Positions 26,650 to 35,160 of a stretch of 64,000 nucleotides of DNA are shown here, piece by piece. Position 1 is the stretch's first letter. The number at the start of each line of letters is the position of its first letter. A program made the position numbers and the translations under genes. This stretch comes from Hyphomonas sp. (GTDB lineage Bacteria > Pseudomonadota > Alphaproteobacteria > Caulobacterales > Hyphomonadaceae): contig NZ_WGLO01000007.1 in NCBI RefSeq assembly GCF_016125515.1, forward strand, positions 1 through 64,000, in the 5' to 3' direction. Below the pieces are notes generated by a model. The model did not search any database, was not told where the DNA came from, and saw only the letters and a program-made list of their open reading frames with translations.

Positions 26650-27855
26650 ATGGCGAAGTGGAGTTCGAACCTCAAGGCGACGTTCGATCGTGCCTTTCCT
26701 GAGCGCCAGATCTATCACCGCAGCGGTGGCACCGTCCGCTATATTTCCGTCTCTCCCTGGCAACAGGCCATGATGGCCGCCGGCGCGACCGCGATCGCCG
26801 GCTGGACCATTTTCGCAACCGCGAGCTTCGTGTTCGGCGGCGGCGAGACGACCGTTGCCGGCGGCGAAGGCAAGGAACTCGCGAAATACGAGCGCTGGGT
26901 GCAGGACCTGCGCGCACGTGAATCGCTCCAGCGGACGCTTCTGGAAGAACGCTCCAAGGAAACCGCAGACCTTGAGAAGAAGCAGAAGGCGCTTGAAGAC
27001 CTTCTGAACGAAATGCGCGAGGATGACGGCCAGAAACTGTCCGCCCTTGAAGGCGACGGCGCAGACATACTGGTCGAGGCCTCGATCGAGGAAGCTGACC
27101 GCCGCCAGTCACGTGACGGCTACATGATCACCGCCGGCCTCGGCGTCCAGGCCCCGCGCGGCACCCCCAAGGCGATCGAACAGGACATCTACCGGTTGTT
27201 CGACCTGATGGAAGACCATGCCGCCGAGCGCGCCGAACGGGCCCGCGGCGTCATCATGCTCACGGCCGTCGGCACGGACAACATGATCACCAGCGGCGGC
27301 GTCGGTGGCCCGGAAGTGTCGATGGGCGCCCTCACCTCCTCGTCCGAATGGGCCGTCGGCGATCAGGATTTCATGACGCGGATCTTCCAGGCCCGCGCCC
27401 GCATCGCCGAGATGAAACATTACGAGCGGATGGTGAAAAGCCTGCCGCTCGGCCAGCCGGTCGGCGTAGCCTACCGCTATACCAGCCCCTACGGTATCCG
27501 CATCGACCCCTTCACGAAGCGTCCGCAGCCGCACATGGGCGTCGACCTCGCTGCCTACCGCGATGCACCGATTATCACCACCGGTCCCGGCACCGTGACC
27601 TATGCCGGCCCCCGTTCGGGCTATGGCATGCTGGTCGAGGTCGATCACGGCCACGGCTTCAAGTCGCGTTACGGCCACTTGCGGTCGATCACTGTTTCAA
27701 AAGGTGATACCGTTAAGCTCGGTGATCTCGTCGGCCGCATGGGCTCGACCGGACGCAGTACCGGTGATCACCTTCACTACGAAGTGTGGTACAATGGCAA
27801 ACCATACGACCCCAACAAATTCCTGAAAGCAGGCCGTCATGTTCACAAAGCATAA
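26650..27855 (+). CDS. lmdC: M23 (LytM) peptidase, LmdC-like
   Basis: The 401-residue protein has a cytoplasmic N-terminus of about 37 residues, one membrane span (about 38-62), a coiled coil (about 75-145) and a C-terminal LytM domain. Zinc ligands are present: His295 and Asp299 in HMGVD, His376 in HLH, and catalytic His343 in RYGH. It should cleave peptidoglycan cross-links. The stop overlaps the start of the bactofilin gene by 17 bp. In Hyphomonas neptunium the bactofilin BacA and the peptidase LmdC from such an operon work together in stalk and bud morphogenesis; the assignment rests on that analogy. Confidence 0.88.
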   Translation: MAKWSSNLKATFDRAFPERQIYHRSGGTVRYISVSPWQQAMMAAGATAIAGWTIFATASFVFGGGETTVAGGEGKELAKYERWVQDLRARESLQRTLLEERSKETADLEKKQKALEDLLNEMREDDGQKLSALEGDGADILVEASIEEADRRQSRDGYMITAGLGVQAPRGTPKAIEQDIYRLFDLMEDHAAERAERARGVIMLTAVGTDNMITSGGVGGPEVSMGALTSSSEWAVGDQDFMTRIFQARARIAEMKHYERMVKSLPLGQPVGVAYRYTSPYGIRIDPFTKRPQPHMGVDLAAYRDAPIITTGPGTVTYAGPRSGYGMLVEVDHGHGFKSRYGHLRSITVSKGDTVKLGDLVGRMGSTGRSTGDHLHYEVWYNGKPYDPNKFLKAGRHVHKA

Positions 27856-28354
27856 CAAAACCCCGGATACCGCACCCGTTGAGCCGCAGAAAACGGCCGC
27901 TGCGCAGGATGCCATCCGTGGCGCAGCGATGAAGACCGCTGCGCGCGCCGCTTCGATCATCTGCGCCGACATGAAGATCAACGGCTCGGTGACTTCGGAA
28001 GGTTCGCTCCAGATCGACGGCATCGTCGATGGCGACGTATCGGCCACCGACATCACGATTGGCGCCTCGGGCCAGATCACCGGCGAAGTCAAAGCCGAAG
28101 TCGTCAAGGTCAAGGGCAAGATCAAGGGCTCGATCCGCGCTCGCAAGGTCGAGCTGGAAACCGGCGCCCACGTGAAGGGCGACATCGTCCACTCGTCGCT
28201 GCAGATCCAGTCGAACGCCGTGTTCGAAGGCCAGGTGAAGCATGCTGACGATCCGCTGCGCGAAACCGGCCCGGTGGCTGCCTCCGAGAACAAGTCCATG
28301 TCCTCGTCGTCGCCCGCGCCCAGCTCGTTCGGCATCTCGACCCAGCCGAGCTGA
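27839..28354 (+). CDS. bacA: Bactofilin
   Basis: The 171-residue cytoskeletal protein has a central beta-helix (DUF583) at about 38-140 with the repeating pattern INGSVTSEGSLQIDGIVDGD, ITGEVKAEVVKVKGKIKGSI and ARKVELETGAHVKGDI. Flanking tails are disordered. Bactofilins polymerise without nucleotide and bind the inner membrane. The start lies within lmdC in another frame, so the peptidase and scaffold are made together. A strong terminator follows at 28382-28409. Confidence 0.95.
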   Translation: MFTKHNKTPDTAPVEPQKTAAAQDAIRGAAMKTAARAASIICADMKINGSVTSEGSLQIDGIVDGDVSATDITIGASGQITGEVKAEVVKVKGKIKGSIRARKVELETGAHVKGDIVHSSLQIQSNAVFEGQVKHADDPLRETGPVAASENKSMSSSSPAPSSFGISTQPS

Positions 28355-28381
28355 TCGACTGGTTCCAGAACCATACTTCAG

Positions 28382-28409
28382 AACGCCGGCCTCACACGCC
28401 GGCGTTTTT
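28382..28409 (+). terminator. Rho-independent terminator after bacA
   Basis: A 9-bp perfect stem (28382-28390 with 28398-28406), a 7-nt loop and five T follow the bacA stop by 27 bp. Confidence 0.9.
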
Positions 28410-28499
28410 GTTTGCGGCAATCGTCCCCGGCCGGATCCGGCGCCCTGTTCCATTCAAGCCCAGAAGGACCAAGCCCGGCCCGCCCCGCGGCCAAAACGA

Positions 28500-28529
28500 C
28501 AAAACCCCGGACCAGGGCCCGGGGTTTTG
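28500..28529 (-). terminator. Terminator of the TonB operon
   Basis: An 11-bp perfect inverted repeat (28500-28510 with 28519-28529) ends in TTTTG on the minus strand, 28 bp after the TPR gene stop. It has short T-runs in both directions and could also back up bacA termination. Confidence 0.8.
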
Positions 28530-28557
28530 CGATGAGGTGGCCTGACGGCTCAGCCGG

Positions 28558-29964
28558 TCAGACGGGCTGGGCGTTCTTGCACTGCGGCGTGTCCTGGAAC
28601 TTCTGGCGGCCGGCTTTCAGACGCTCGGTGACCGTCTTGCAGCCCTCCGGCATCCGCTCTTCGCCCAGACCTGCGAGTTTTTTGCAGATCTTGTCTTCGT
28701 TCACGAGGTTCATGACCGCAGCCTGGACTTCGAAGCAGACCAGTGCGTCCTTGGTGTCTTCTTCAGACTGCATGAACTCGAGCCAGCTGCGGCCACCGGA
28801 GTTGCCGGCCTGACGGAAGGCCTCGCGGGCGCCGGCACGGTCGCCGCGCTCGAACCGCGACTGGCCGATGCGGACCCAGACGGTGCCTTTGTCCTTCACG
28901 CCGCCGAGGGAAAGCGCCTTCTGCAGGGCGTCTTCGGTCTCTTTCCACTTCTGCAGCTCGCTGTAGGACGCGCCGAGGCGCTCATACATCGCGCCGCCGC
29001 CGCCCATTTCAGCCGCCTGGCGGATGACCGGGATGGCTTTCTCGTGCTCGCGGGCGACCTGGTAGAAGTCAGCCAGAAGCGACATCTTCTCGACCGTCTT
29101 TTTGATCCGGCCAGCGTTCATTTCCTTCTCCAGGACCTTCGCGGCGTAATAGGGCGCGTTGAAGCGGTTGTAGAAGTTCACGATACGCATCAGCTCGTCT
29201 TCGGTCTTCAGCAGACCGCCGAGATACATCGCCTTCTGGACCTCGAACGCTTTGCGCTCTTCGTTGGCCGCAAAATAATTGCCCGCGATCGCATCCCAGT
29301 ACTTGCGCTCGGTCGGGTTGCGGTCGACCAGCACTTCCAGGATTTCAGCAAGTTTCGCCTTCTCGCCGGCGTCGTTGTAGAGGAACACGAGCAGGTCATA
29401 CAGCTGCTGGTCGAACTTGGCGCCGTCATCGGCGCGCACTTGTTCAGCCCAGCGGATGGCTTCCTTGTAATTGTCGATGCGCTGGTAAAGCACCGCAAGT
29501 TGCCATTTCTGCTGACGATCCGGCTTGCCGCCAGCAGCCTGCCATTTCTTCATGTAGTCCAGCGCGGTCTTGGTATCTTCCATCTGCAGATAGATCTGCG
29601 CGATGTTGTAATAGGTCTGCGCGATGTCGGACGGCGGAACATAACCCTTGTTGATGGCGTCGAGCAGGTCCTTGATTGCGCCCTGGCGGTCACCCTTCTC
29701 GATCTTGATATAGGCCGAGATGCGGATCACGGCGCTTTCTTCGTAGCAGTTCAACTGCATGCCGCGCAGCTGGTTGATCTTCGCCAGCGCGGTGTCGAAA
29801 TCCTTGTTGGTGATCGCGGCCTGCTCAGCCTCGAGGTAGACTTGGCCCGTTTTCGAACTGAACTGAGTTTCCTCACAGCCCTGGGCGAGCGCGCTGCCCG
29901 CTCCCATGAGACCGAGGATGCCAGCCGTCATTGCGCCTTTGAGGAAATCTTTCAGTCGCATCAT
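28558..29964 (-). CDS. Periplasmic TPR protein of the TonB system
   Basis: The 468-residue protein has a signal peptide (cleavage near ALAQG, residue 28) and many tetratricopeptide-like helical pairs (for example IAQTYYNIAQIYLQMEDTKT, QQKWQLAVLYQRIDNYKEAI, GAMYERLGASYSELQKWKET). It is the last gene of the TonB operon, the position of the TPR gene in the Vibrio TonB2 and other TtpC-type clusters. It may connect the complex to outer-membrane receptors. Two or more cysteines near the C-terminus (VCFEVQ, KICKK, GCKTV) could form disulfides. Confidence 0.85.
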   Translation of the reverse strand: MMRLKDFLKGAMTAGILGLMGAGSALAQGCEETQFSSKTGQVYLEAEQAAITNKDFDTALAKINQLRGMQLNCYEESAVIRISAYIKIEKGDRQGAIKDLLDAINKGYVPPSDIAQTYYNIAQIYLQMEDTKTALDYMKKWQAAGGKPDRQQKWQLAVLYQRIDNYKEAIRWAEQVRADDGAKFDQQLYDLLVFLYNDAGEKAKLAEILEVLVDRNPTERKYWDAIAGNYFAANEERKAFEVQKAMYLGGLLKTEDELMRIVNFYNRFNAPYYAAKVLEKEMNAGRIKKTVEKMSLLADFYQVAREHEKAIPVIRQAAEMGGGGAMYERLGASYSELQKWKETEDALQKALSLGGVKDKGTVWVRIGQSRFERGDRAGAREAFRQAGNSGGRSWLEFMQSEEDTKDALVCFEVQAAVMNLVNEDKICKKLAGLGEERMPEGCKTVTERLKAGRQKFQDTPQCKNAQPV

Positions 29965-30097
29965 TCTCTCTCCTGACCGCTTTTCAGCGGCAAACTCTTT
30001 TACTTGCCAAACTGCCTGTGCGGCGAAGCGCCGGGCGGGGCAGCGGAGGAAGGTGGGCGGTGATCCGGATGATCAACCGCCCGCCCTGGATGGAGGC

Positions 30098-30721
30098 CTA
30101 CTGGATGTTGAATTCCAGCGGGTAGACCACGTTACGGCGCTCGACCGCCTTGCCGCGCACGATCTTCGGCGCGAACTCGACCTTCGACACGGCCCGTTCG
30201 GCCTCCGCCTTGAACACCGAGTCCGTGCACGTTGCCTGTACATTGTACGGTTTCCCGCGGGTATCCACGTCAAAACGCACGTCGCAGCTGCCCGACAAGC
30301 CACGCTCCTGGGCGCGCTGCGGGTAGGACGGCGTCGGCGGGCGGATCGGCTGGGCGTCACGGTCCGACACGGCCACCGGATCGATCGCGAGCGATTTCAT
30401 CCGGCCGAGGTCGAGGTTCTGCGGCACAGCCCCGTCGATTTTCGGAGTCGGCAGATTGATGCTCGACTTGGTGGCCGACTGTTTCGGCGGCGGCGGCGGT
30501 TTGGCGGCGGAGTCGATCCGCTGCGGCTTCGCCCGTTGCCGGGTACGCACGTCGGAGTCCTGTTTCTGGGGCGTGATCGCGGCGAGCACGCGGGTTTCCC
30601 CGCTCGCCAGTCTCAACTCCTTGACCGAAATCAGGGCGTTCATCAGCATGAAGATCGCCAGAACGATCGGAACAGCGATCGCAGTGGCGATCAGGAACCG
30701 CATGAAGGGACTGTTGAACAT
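30098..30721 (-). CDS. tonB: TonB-family energy transducer
   Basis: The 207-residue protein has an N-terminal membrane anchor (about 8-31), a short periplasmic linker with PPPPPK, and a C-terminal TonB domain (YPQRAQERGLSGSCDVRFDV, then VEFAPKIVRGKAVERRNVVY). It transmits proton-motive force from the ExbBD motor to outer-membrane receptors. The linker is short compared with E. coli TonB, as in TonB2-type proteins, which need extra partners such as the TtpC-like protein here. It starts 11 bp after exbD. Confidence 0.92.
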   Translation of the reverse strand: MFNSPFMRFLIATAIAVPIVLAIFMLMNALISVKELRLASGETRVLAAITPQKQDSDVRTRQRAKPQRIDSAAKPPPPPKQSATKSSINLPTPKIDGAVPQNLDLGRMKSLAIDPVAVSDRDAQPIRPPTPSYPQRAQERGLSGSCDVRFDVDTRGKPYNVQATCTDSVFKAEAERAVSKVEFAPKIVRGKAVERRNVVYPLEFNIQ

Positions 30722-30732
30722 CGCTTCGCTCC

Positions 30733-31143
30733 TTAACCGTTCGTCTTGGCGGAGATGTTGATCACCGTAGCGCCATCAATCTTGTTGATGGCCTCCATGA
30801 CATCCACCATCACACCGGCGTCCGAGTTCACGTCGGCCTGGATCACGATCTCGCCACGCGGGTTGTCGAGACGCATGTCCTTGATGGTGAAGGCCACCTC
30901 AGCCGGCGCGATTTTTTTCTTGTCGATATAGATATCGCTGTTGGCATCGATGGCGATCAGGATCGCCAGCGGCTTCGCCGTTGCCTTGTTTTCCACGTCG
31001 GGACGGACGATTGCGACGCCCGGCTCCTTGATGAACTGCGCGGTCACGATGAAGAAAATCAGCAGGATGAACACCACGTCCAGCATGGGCGTGAGGTCGA
31101 TTTCGCTGCTGGCTTCGGCATATTCACGTCTTGCACGTGCCAT
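30733..31143 (-). CDS. exbD: ExbD-type biopolymer transport protein (second copy)
   Basis: The 136-residue protein has one membrane segment (LTPMLDVVFILLIFFIVTAQF, about 17-38) with the proton-carrying Asp of the LDVVF motif, and a periplasmic ExbD/TolR domain. It differs clearly from the ExbD encoded just upstream, especially in the periplasmic part (KPLAILIAIDANSDIYIDKK). It lies 19 bp after that gene and 11 bp before tonB. Confidence 0.92.
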   Translation of the reverse strand: MARARREYAEASSEIDLTPMLDVVFILLIFFIVTAQFIKEPGVAIVRPDVENKATAKPLAILIAIDANSDIYIDKKKIAPAEVAFTIKDMRLDNPRGEIVIQADVNSDAGVMVDVMEAINKIDGATVINISAKTNG

Positions 31144-31162
31144 TGTCTGTCGTCTCCCGCGC

Positions 31163-31579
31163 TCAGGTCTGGGTGATGAGGATGTTCACGCGGTCCCGGA
31201 AGCCCGCGTTGTAGGCCTCATCCCGGATTTGCACCACCACGCCGCTTTTCGCTTTGGGGTGAGCTTGGATGATAACCGCACTATTGGGCGATTCTGCGAC
31301 GACCCGTTCGATGTTGGCGCGGACCGAGCTGATGTCGGTGGCCCGGCCGTTGACATAGATCAGGCCCGATTCCTCGACGAGGATGAGGATCGCAGGGACC
31401 GGCTCCTGTTCTTCCACATCAGGCGGCGCCGGCGGCGGCGGCGGTTCGAGACCGATAGCCTCTTCCCGGGCAAACGTCGACGTCACGATGAAGAAGATCA
31501 GCAGGATGAACACAACGTCCAGCATCGGGGTCAGGTCGACCTCGGCCGAATCCGGCTTTCTCACTTTACGTCCGCGCAT
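31163..31579 (-). CDS. exbD: ExbD-type biopolymer transport protein (first copy)
   Basis: The 138-residue protein has the same membrane motif (LTPMLDVVFILLIFFIVTSTF) and a periplasmic domain with a Pro-rich insert (EPPPPPAPPDVEEQEP). The stop of exbB overlaps its ATG by one base. Together with the second ExbD it could give a mixed dimer in the motor pore, which is an inference. Confidence 0.92.
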   Translation of the reverse strand: MRGRKVRKPDSAEVDLTPMLDVVFILLIFFIVTSTFAREEAIGLEPPPPPAPPDVEEQEPVPAILILVEESGLIYVNGRATDISSVRANIERVVAESPNSAVIIQAHPKAKSGVVVQIRDEAYNAGFRDRVNILITQT

Positions 31580-32088
31580 CAGTCGATCTCCATCGCATCT
31601 TCGACCCGCTGGACGGACCGGTTGACGGTGCGGTCCATACCGGACGTGAACAGGATGCCGGACAGCGAGGCGACCATGCCGGCCATCGTCGGGATCGTGG
31701 CGCGCGAGACGCCGGCCGACATGGCCTTCGCGTCTGCACCCGCCGTGATCGCCATAATGTCGAACACCGCCACCATGCCCGTCACCGTGCCCAGCAGACC
31801 CAGCAGCGGCGCGAGCGCCACCATGGCTTTGGTCAACTGAACGTTCTGCTCAGCTTTTGCCCGGACTTCGGAGACCAGTTTTTCGCGCACCCAGTGTGCG
31901 AGTTTGGATTTCCGGTCGGAGCGCGAACGCCACTCCGCAATCGCCTCAGCAGCAATCTGCTTGTGCGCGAACCGGAAGTAAAACAGCCGTTCCAGGATCA
32001 GGGCCCACATGACGAATGTCGCCGCCATGATGACCAGCAGCACGGGGCCGCCGCGATCCAGAAAGGCCTGTAGCTCACCAAAACCCAT
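31579..32088 (-). CDS. exbB: ExbB/TolQ/MotA-family proton-channel protein
   Basis: The 169-residue protein has three membrane segments: LDRGGPVLLVIMAATFVMWALI (about 9-30), VALAPLLGLLGTVTGMVAVFD (about 90-112) and ATIPTMAGMVASLSGILFTS (about 130-150). The Thr-containing LLGTVTGM segment is the conserved pore region. It is short, like ExbB2 of Vibrio. It lies 36 bp downstream of the larger TtpC-like gene. Confidence 0.92.
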   Translation of the reverse strand: MGFGELQAFLDRGGPVLLVIMAATFVMWALILERLFYFRFAHKQIAAEAIAEWRSRSDRKSKLAHWVREKLVSEVRAKAEQNVQLTKAMVALAPLLGLLGTVTGMVAVFDIMAITAGADAKAMSAGVSRATIPTMAGMVASLSGILFTSGMDRTVNRSVQRVEDAMEID

Positions 32089-32124
32089 TCGGGTTACTCC
32101 TCCAGGGGGTGGAGGAGGACAGGC

Positions 32125-33522
32125 TTACGCCCGTCCCCCGTGAACTGCTTCCATCTTCTCGGCGATGAGGCCAGCGGCCTGTTCGTCGAGCATCTGCTGG
32201 TTGGAACGCGCCATCGAGGACACGACGGCGTGCGAGAGCAGAAGTGGAATGGCAGCGACAAGGCCGAACACGGTGGTCATGAGAGCGACCGAGATACCGC
32301 CAGCCATCAGCTTCGGATCGCCGGCACCGTAGATGGTGATGGCGGTGAAGGTGATGATCATACCGATAACCGTACCGAGCAGGCCGAGCAGCGGAGCAAC
32401 CGAGGCGAACACCTTGATGATGTCGTTGAAGCGTTCGATCGCCGGCGACTCCTGAAGGATCTTCTCGTCGAGCTTGAGCTCGAGCGTTTCGATGTCACGG
32501 CTGCGGTTGCTTTCGTAGACTTCGAACACGCGGGCCAGCGGGTTGCCGGTACCTGCCTGACGGGTCTTTGCAGTAGCGCGCATCGAGTTACCCATCGTGA
32601 ACAGGGTGAACATCTTGTAGAAGGCCAGCAGCAGACCGATGGCGGCAAGGAACACGATCACGTAACCGACCGTTCCGCCTTGCTGGAAGCGATCCGACAG
32701 TTTCGGCAGTTCGCCGAGGATGCCGAACAGGTTGCCTTTCGACGGGTCAACCGGGGCTTTCACGAGGTCGCCCTCGTTGGCGCGGGCCAGCTTCGTCATC
32801 GACGAGGAGAACGGGCCCGCCGGCTGGGTCTTGAACACTTCAAGGAAGGTTTCGCCACGCTCGCCGCGCTTCACTTCGACGAACTTGCCGCCGTCTGCGG
32901 TGGCGGTGGTGAAAACGCCGACGCGGACGAGTTCGGTTTCAGCAATGGAGCCGCCGTCACCCAGGCCGTTGACGGGCGCGGTGAAGGTCTTGACCTCAGA
33001 CTGGGCGATCATTTCCTGCAGCATGGCTTTCGGAAGACGCTCGAGCTGGCCACGGTTCGGAAGCACGCGGGCTTCAGCGATTTCGGCAATGCCGGCAACG
33101 CGGTCCTTGTAGTCGAAGTTCGCGAAGGAGTTCGCGATTTCCGGCATCGTGGCACCTGCAGCCGAACGGAACTGGCCGAGCAGCTCCTGGAAGTCGCCGG
33201 CCTGGGCCGTGACCTGGGCTTCAAGAGCGCCTAGTGCGGCCTCGTTGGCATCGAACTCGCTGCTCAGGGCGCGGGCTTTGCCTTCAGCAACAGCGAGCGC
33301 ATTACGGGCCGATTCCATGCTGGCAGCCTGGCTGTTCTTGTCAGCCTGGAACTGCTTCAGACGGGCGGCATCTTCAGCCGACATCTGGTTGGCGTCCTGG
33401 CGGACTTTCGCGAGCACGTCGCTGAGCGACTGGGCCGAGGCGGGAGCCGAGGCAGCGAGGGCAACCGATCCGAAGAGGACTGCGGCGCCCAGGGCCTTGA
33501 GGGAGGATTTGAACGTTTTCAT
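32125..33522 (-). CDS. Large ExbB-family protein with periplasmic coiled coil (TtpC-like)
   Basis: The 465-residue protein has a signal peptide (about 1-30, ending ASAQS), a periplasmic region with coiled coil (about 35-120), then three membrane segments: VGYVIVFLAAIGLLLAFYKM (about 275-296), VAPLLGLLGTVIGMIITF (about 365-385) and VALMTTVFGLVAAIPLLL (about 405-428). This is the layout of TtpC, an essential extra part of the Vibrio TonB2 complex. It is preceded by the DUF3450 gene and followed by the second ExbB. Confidence 0.9.
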   Translation of the reverse strand: MKTFKSSLKALGAAVLFGSVALAASAPASAQSLSDVLAKVRQDANQMSAEDAARLKQFQADKNSQAASMESARNALAVAEGKARALSSEFDANEAALGALEAQVTAQAGDFQELLGQFRSAAGATMPEIANSFANFDYKDRVAGIAEIAEARVLPNRGQLERLPKAMLQEMIAQSEVKTFTAPVNGLGDGGSIAETELVRVGVFTTATADGGKFVEVKRGERGETFLEVFKTQPAGPFSSSMTKLARANEGDLVKAPVDPSKGNLFGILGELPKLSDRFQQGGTVGYVIVFLAAIGLLLAFYKMFTLFTMGNSMRATAKTRQAGTGNPLARVFEVYESNRSRDIETLELKLDEKILQESPAIERFNDIIKVFASVAPLLGLLGTVIGMIITFTAITIYGAGDPKLMAGGISVALMTTVFGLVAAIPLLLSHAVVSSMARSNQQMLDEQAAGLIAEKMEAVHGGRA

Positions 33523-33558
33523 AACTCTGTAAACCTTCGTTTCTGAGCGACTGGTCGC

Positions 33559-34326
33559 TTACTGGACCGAGAACTTTTGGACCGGGGCGAACAGCACGAC
33601 CTGCTGGGCCTTGCCTTGGGCGACGCGGATCGCCTGCTGGATTTCCGGCACATACGAGCCGGGCAGCGGCTGCCATTCACCGCTGGCGCGGTCATAGCGG
33701 GCGGCTTTACCATTCGGGGTCAGGTAGACGTAAGCGACCCGGCCGTAGAGAAACATGTCGACGTTCGTGGGGTTGCCATCGATCGTCATCGTTTCCTGCC
33801 AGGTCGACACGGTGCGGCCGTATTCCATTTCAGCCGAATAGGCTTCCATGATGAGGCGGTACTGTTCGGAAGCCGGCACGTTCGGCGCCTTCATGATGGC
33901 GTCGAGACCATCAAGACGGCTCTGACGGATGTCCTTCTTGAAGGGCAGGTCGGCCGCGACGAACATTTTCAGGTCTTCGACCATGCTCAGGAGCATCGGG
34001 ACGGTCTGGGCGGTGATGTCGTCGATCGAGCCGAGCTGTTCAGTCAGCGAGGCGATCTCTTCGCGCTGGCTCTGAACCACCAGCTCCTGCTGCTTGGCAA
34101 ACAGTTCAGCCGCATCGCGGCGCTGAAGCAGCGTGCGATATTCACGGACCATGTCCGAGCGGTCATCGTCCAGCTGGTTGATCTGGTCCTGGACTTGTTC
34201 AGCTTTGCGCGTGGCCGCCTCTCCAACTGAGAGCGCCTCGCGAAGCTGGGCGTGAGCCGGAATGGCCAGGCCCGCAATCAACGCTGCAGCGATCAGGCTG
34301 CGGGCGGGTGACAGAATTTTCTTCAT
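33559..34326 (-). CDS. DUF3450 periplasmic coiled-coil protein of the TonB system
   Basis: The 255-residue protein has a signal peptide (ending AHAQ, residue 27), a long coiled coil (about 35-105) and a C-terminal globular part (WQETMTIDGNPTNVDMFLYGRVAYVYLTPNG). DUF3450 genes stand at the head of TtpC-type TonB clusters. The exact role is not known; it probably stabilises the periplasmic part of the TtpC-like protein. It is the first gene of the operon, with 442 bp of upstream space. Confidence 0.88.
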   Translation of the reverse strand: MKKILSPARSLIAAALIAGLAIPAHAQLREALSVGEAATRKAEQVQDQINQLDDDRSDMVREYRTLLQRRDAAELFAKQQELVVQSQREEIASLTEQLGSIDDITAQTVPMLLSMVEDLKMFVAADLPFKKDIRQSRLDGLDAIMKAPNVPASEQYRLIMEAYSAEMEYGRTVSTWQETMTIDGNPTNVDMFLYGRVAYVYLTPNGKAARYDRASGEWQPLPGSYVPEIQQAIRVAQGKAQQVVLFAPVQKFSVQ

Positions 34327-34768
34327 GAGGTTTGCCTCTCAACTCTCCAAACGGTCGCGCACATATGGCGCGCAAATTCCTGGGTCTTGGGCGCACCTGC
34401 TCTCGAGGGCGTCCCGATTGTCTTCAGCTCTAACACACATGAGCCGGGAGTTATTATGGAGTTGATGGGAGACCCCATCTCATCCCCTGACAATTTTCGG
34501 AGCGTTATTCGCTCACTCTTCTTTGGGCAGTGCGGGCAAGGCTGCCTGTGCACCTTACCGCGCAAAGCCCTTAGCCATGAACCGCAGTGGTAACAATCCT
34601 CTAATTGCGGATCAATCGCGCTTTACGATTCGTTTAGAAAATACCCGGGCCCTGCGCGAACGCAACCGCCGCTTCGCAGTCGGGGGACTTTAAAGACGCC
34701 TTGAAATCAGGAAGCTATGCCGCGGATGGGACCGGAGGACATGTGCGCGTGCGCGTCGCTGGAGAAAA
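34327..34768. other. Regulatory gap upstream of the TonB operon
   Basis: No gene was recognised in 442 bp. A perfect 5-bp inverted repeat with 5-nt spacer (GAGCG/CGCTC at 34500-34514) lies in an AT-richer segment and could be part of an operator or promoter. The gap should contain the operon promoter and possibly an iron-responsive site, but I could not define either with confidence. A short plus-strand ORF at 34387-34593 has no coding features. Confidence 0.4.
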
Positions 34769-34842
<74 letters not shown>

Positions 34843-35160
34843 ACTGTGGAGCGCGCGAAATAGCTATTCTTTGTTCAGCTGGCAACTCCCGTTCTGTTGT
34901 CCGTTCAATCGGACGCAGCCTGCCCTCCCCGGCACGGTCCCCGCGGCTGTGGACAAACCTTGTCCGCCGCGCGCCGGCATGGCCGGAATCGGCTTACCCT
35001 GCACAGGTCTGGAACCGGACAGGCGCTCGGGGCGCCGGAAGATAAAGACAGCGCACCCTGCTCTATTCCTTCCACCGTCCCTTTACTTTTTATCGATAAT
35101 CAACAATATCGCAAATTGCACTCTCGGGATTCTGTTACCAGCAAAGGAAATGCCCCGGTT
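34843..35160. other. Intergenic stretch before sppA
   Basis: No gene was recognised in 318 bp. The first 240 bp are GC-rich; the last 80 bp are AT-rich and hold a perfect 10-bp palindrome TTATCGATAA (35090-35099), probably part of the sppA promoter region. An in-frame upstream extension of sppA is open to 34897 but has no hydrophobic or signal character. Confidence 0.4.

Noticed and set aside
34387-34593. Short ORF upstream of the TonB operon
   Set aside because: No ribosome site, no hydrophobic or domain pattern; the gap is more likely regulatory.
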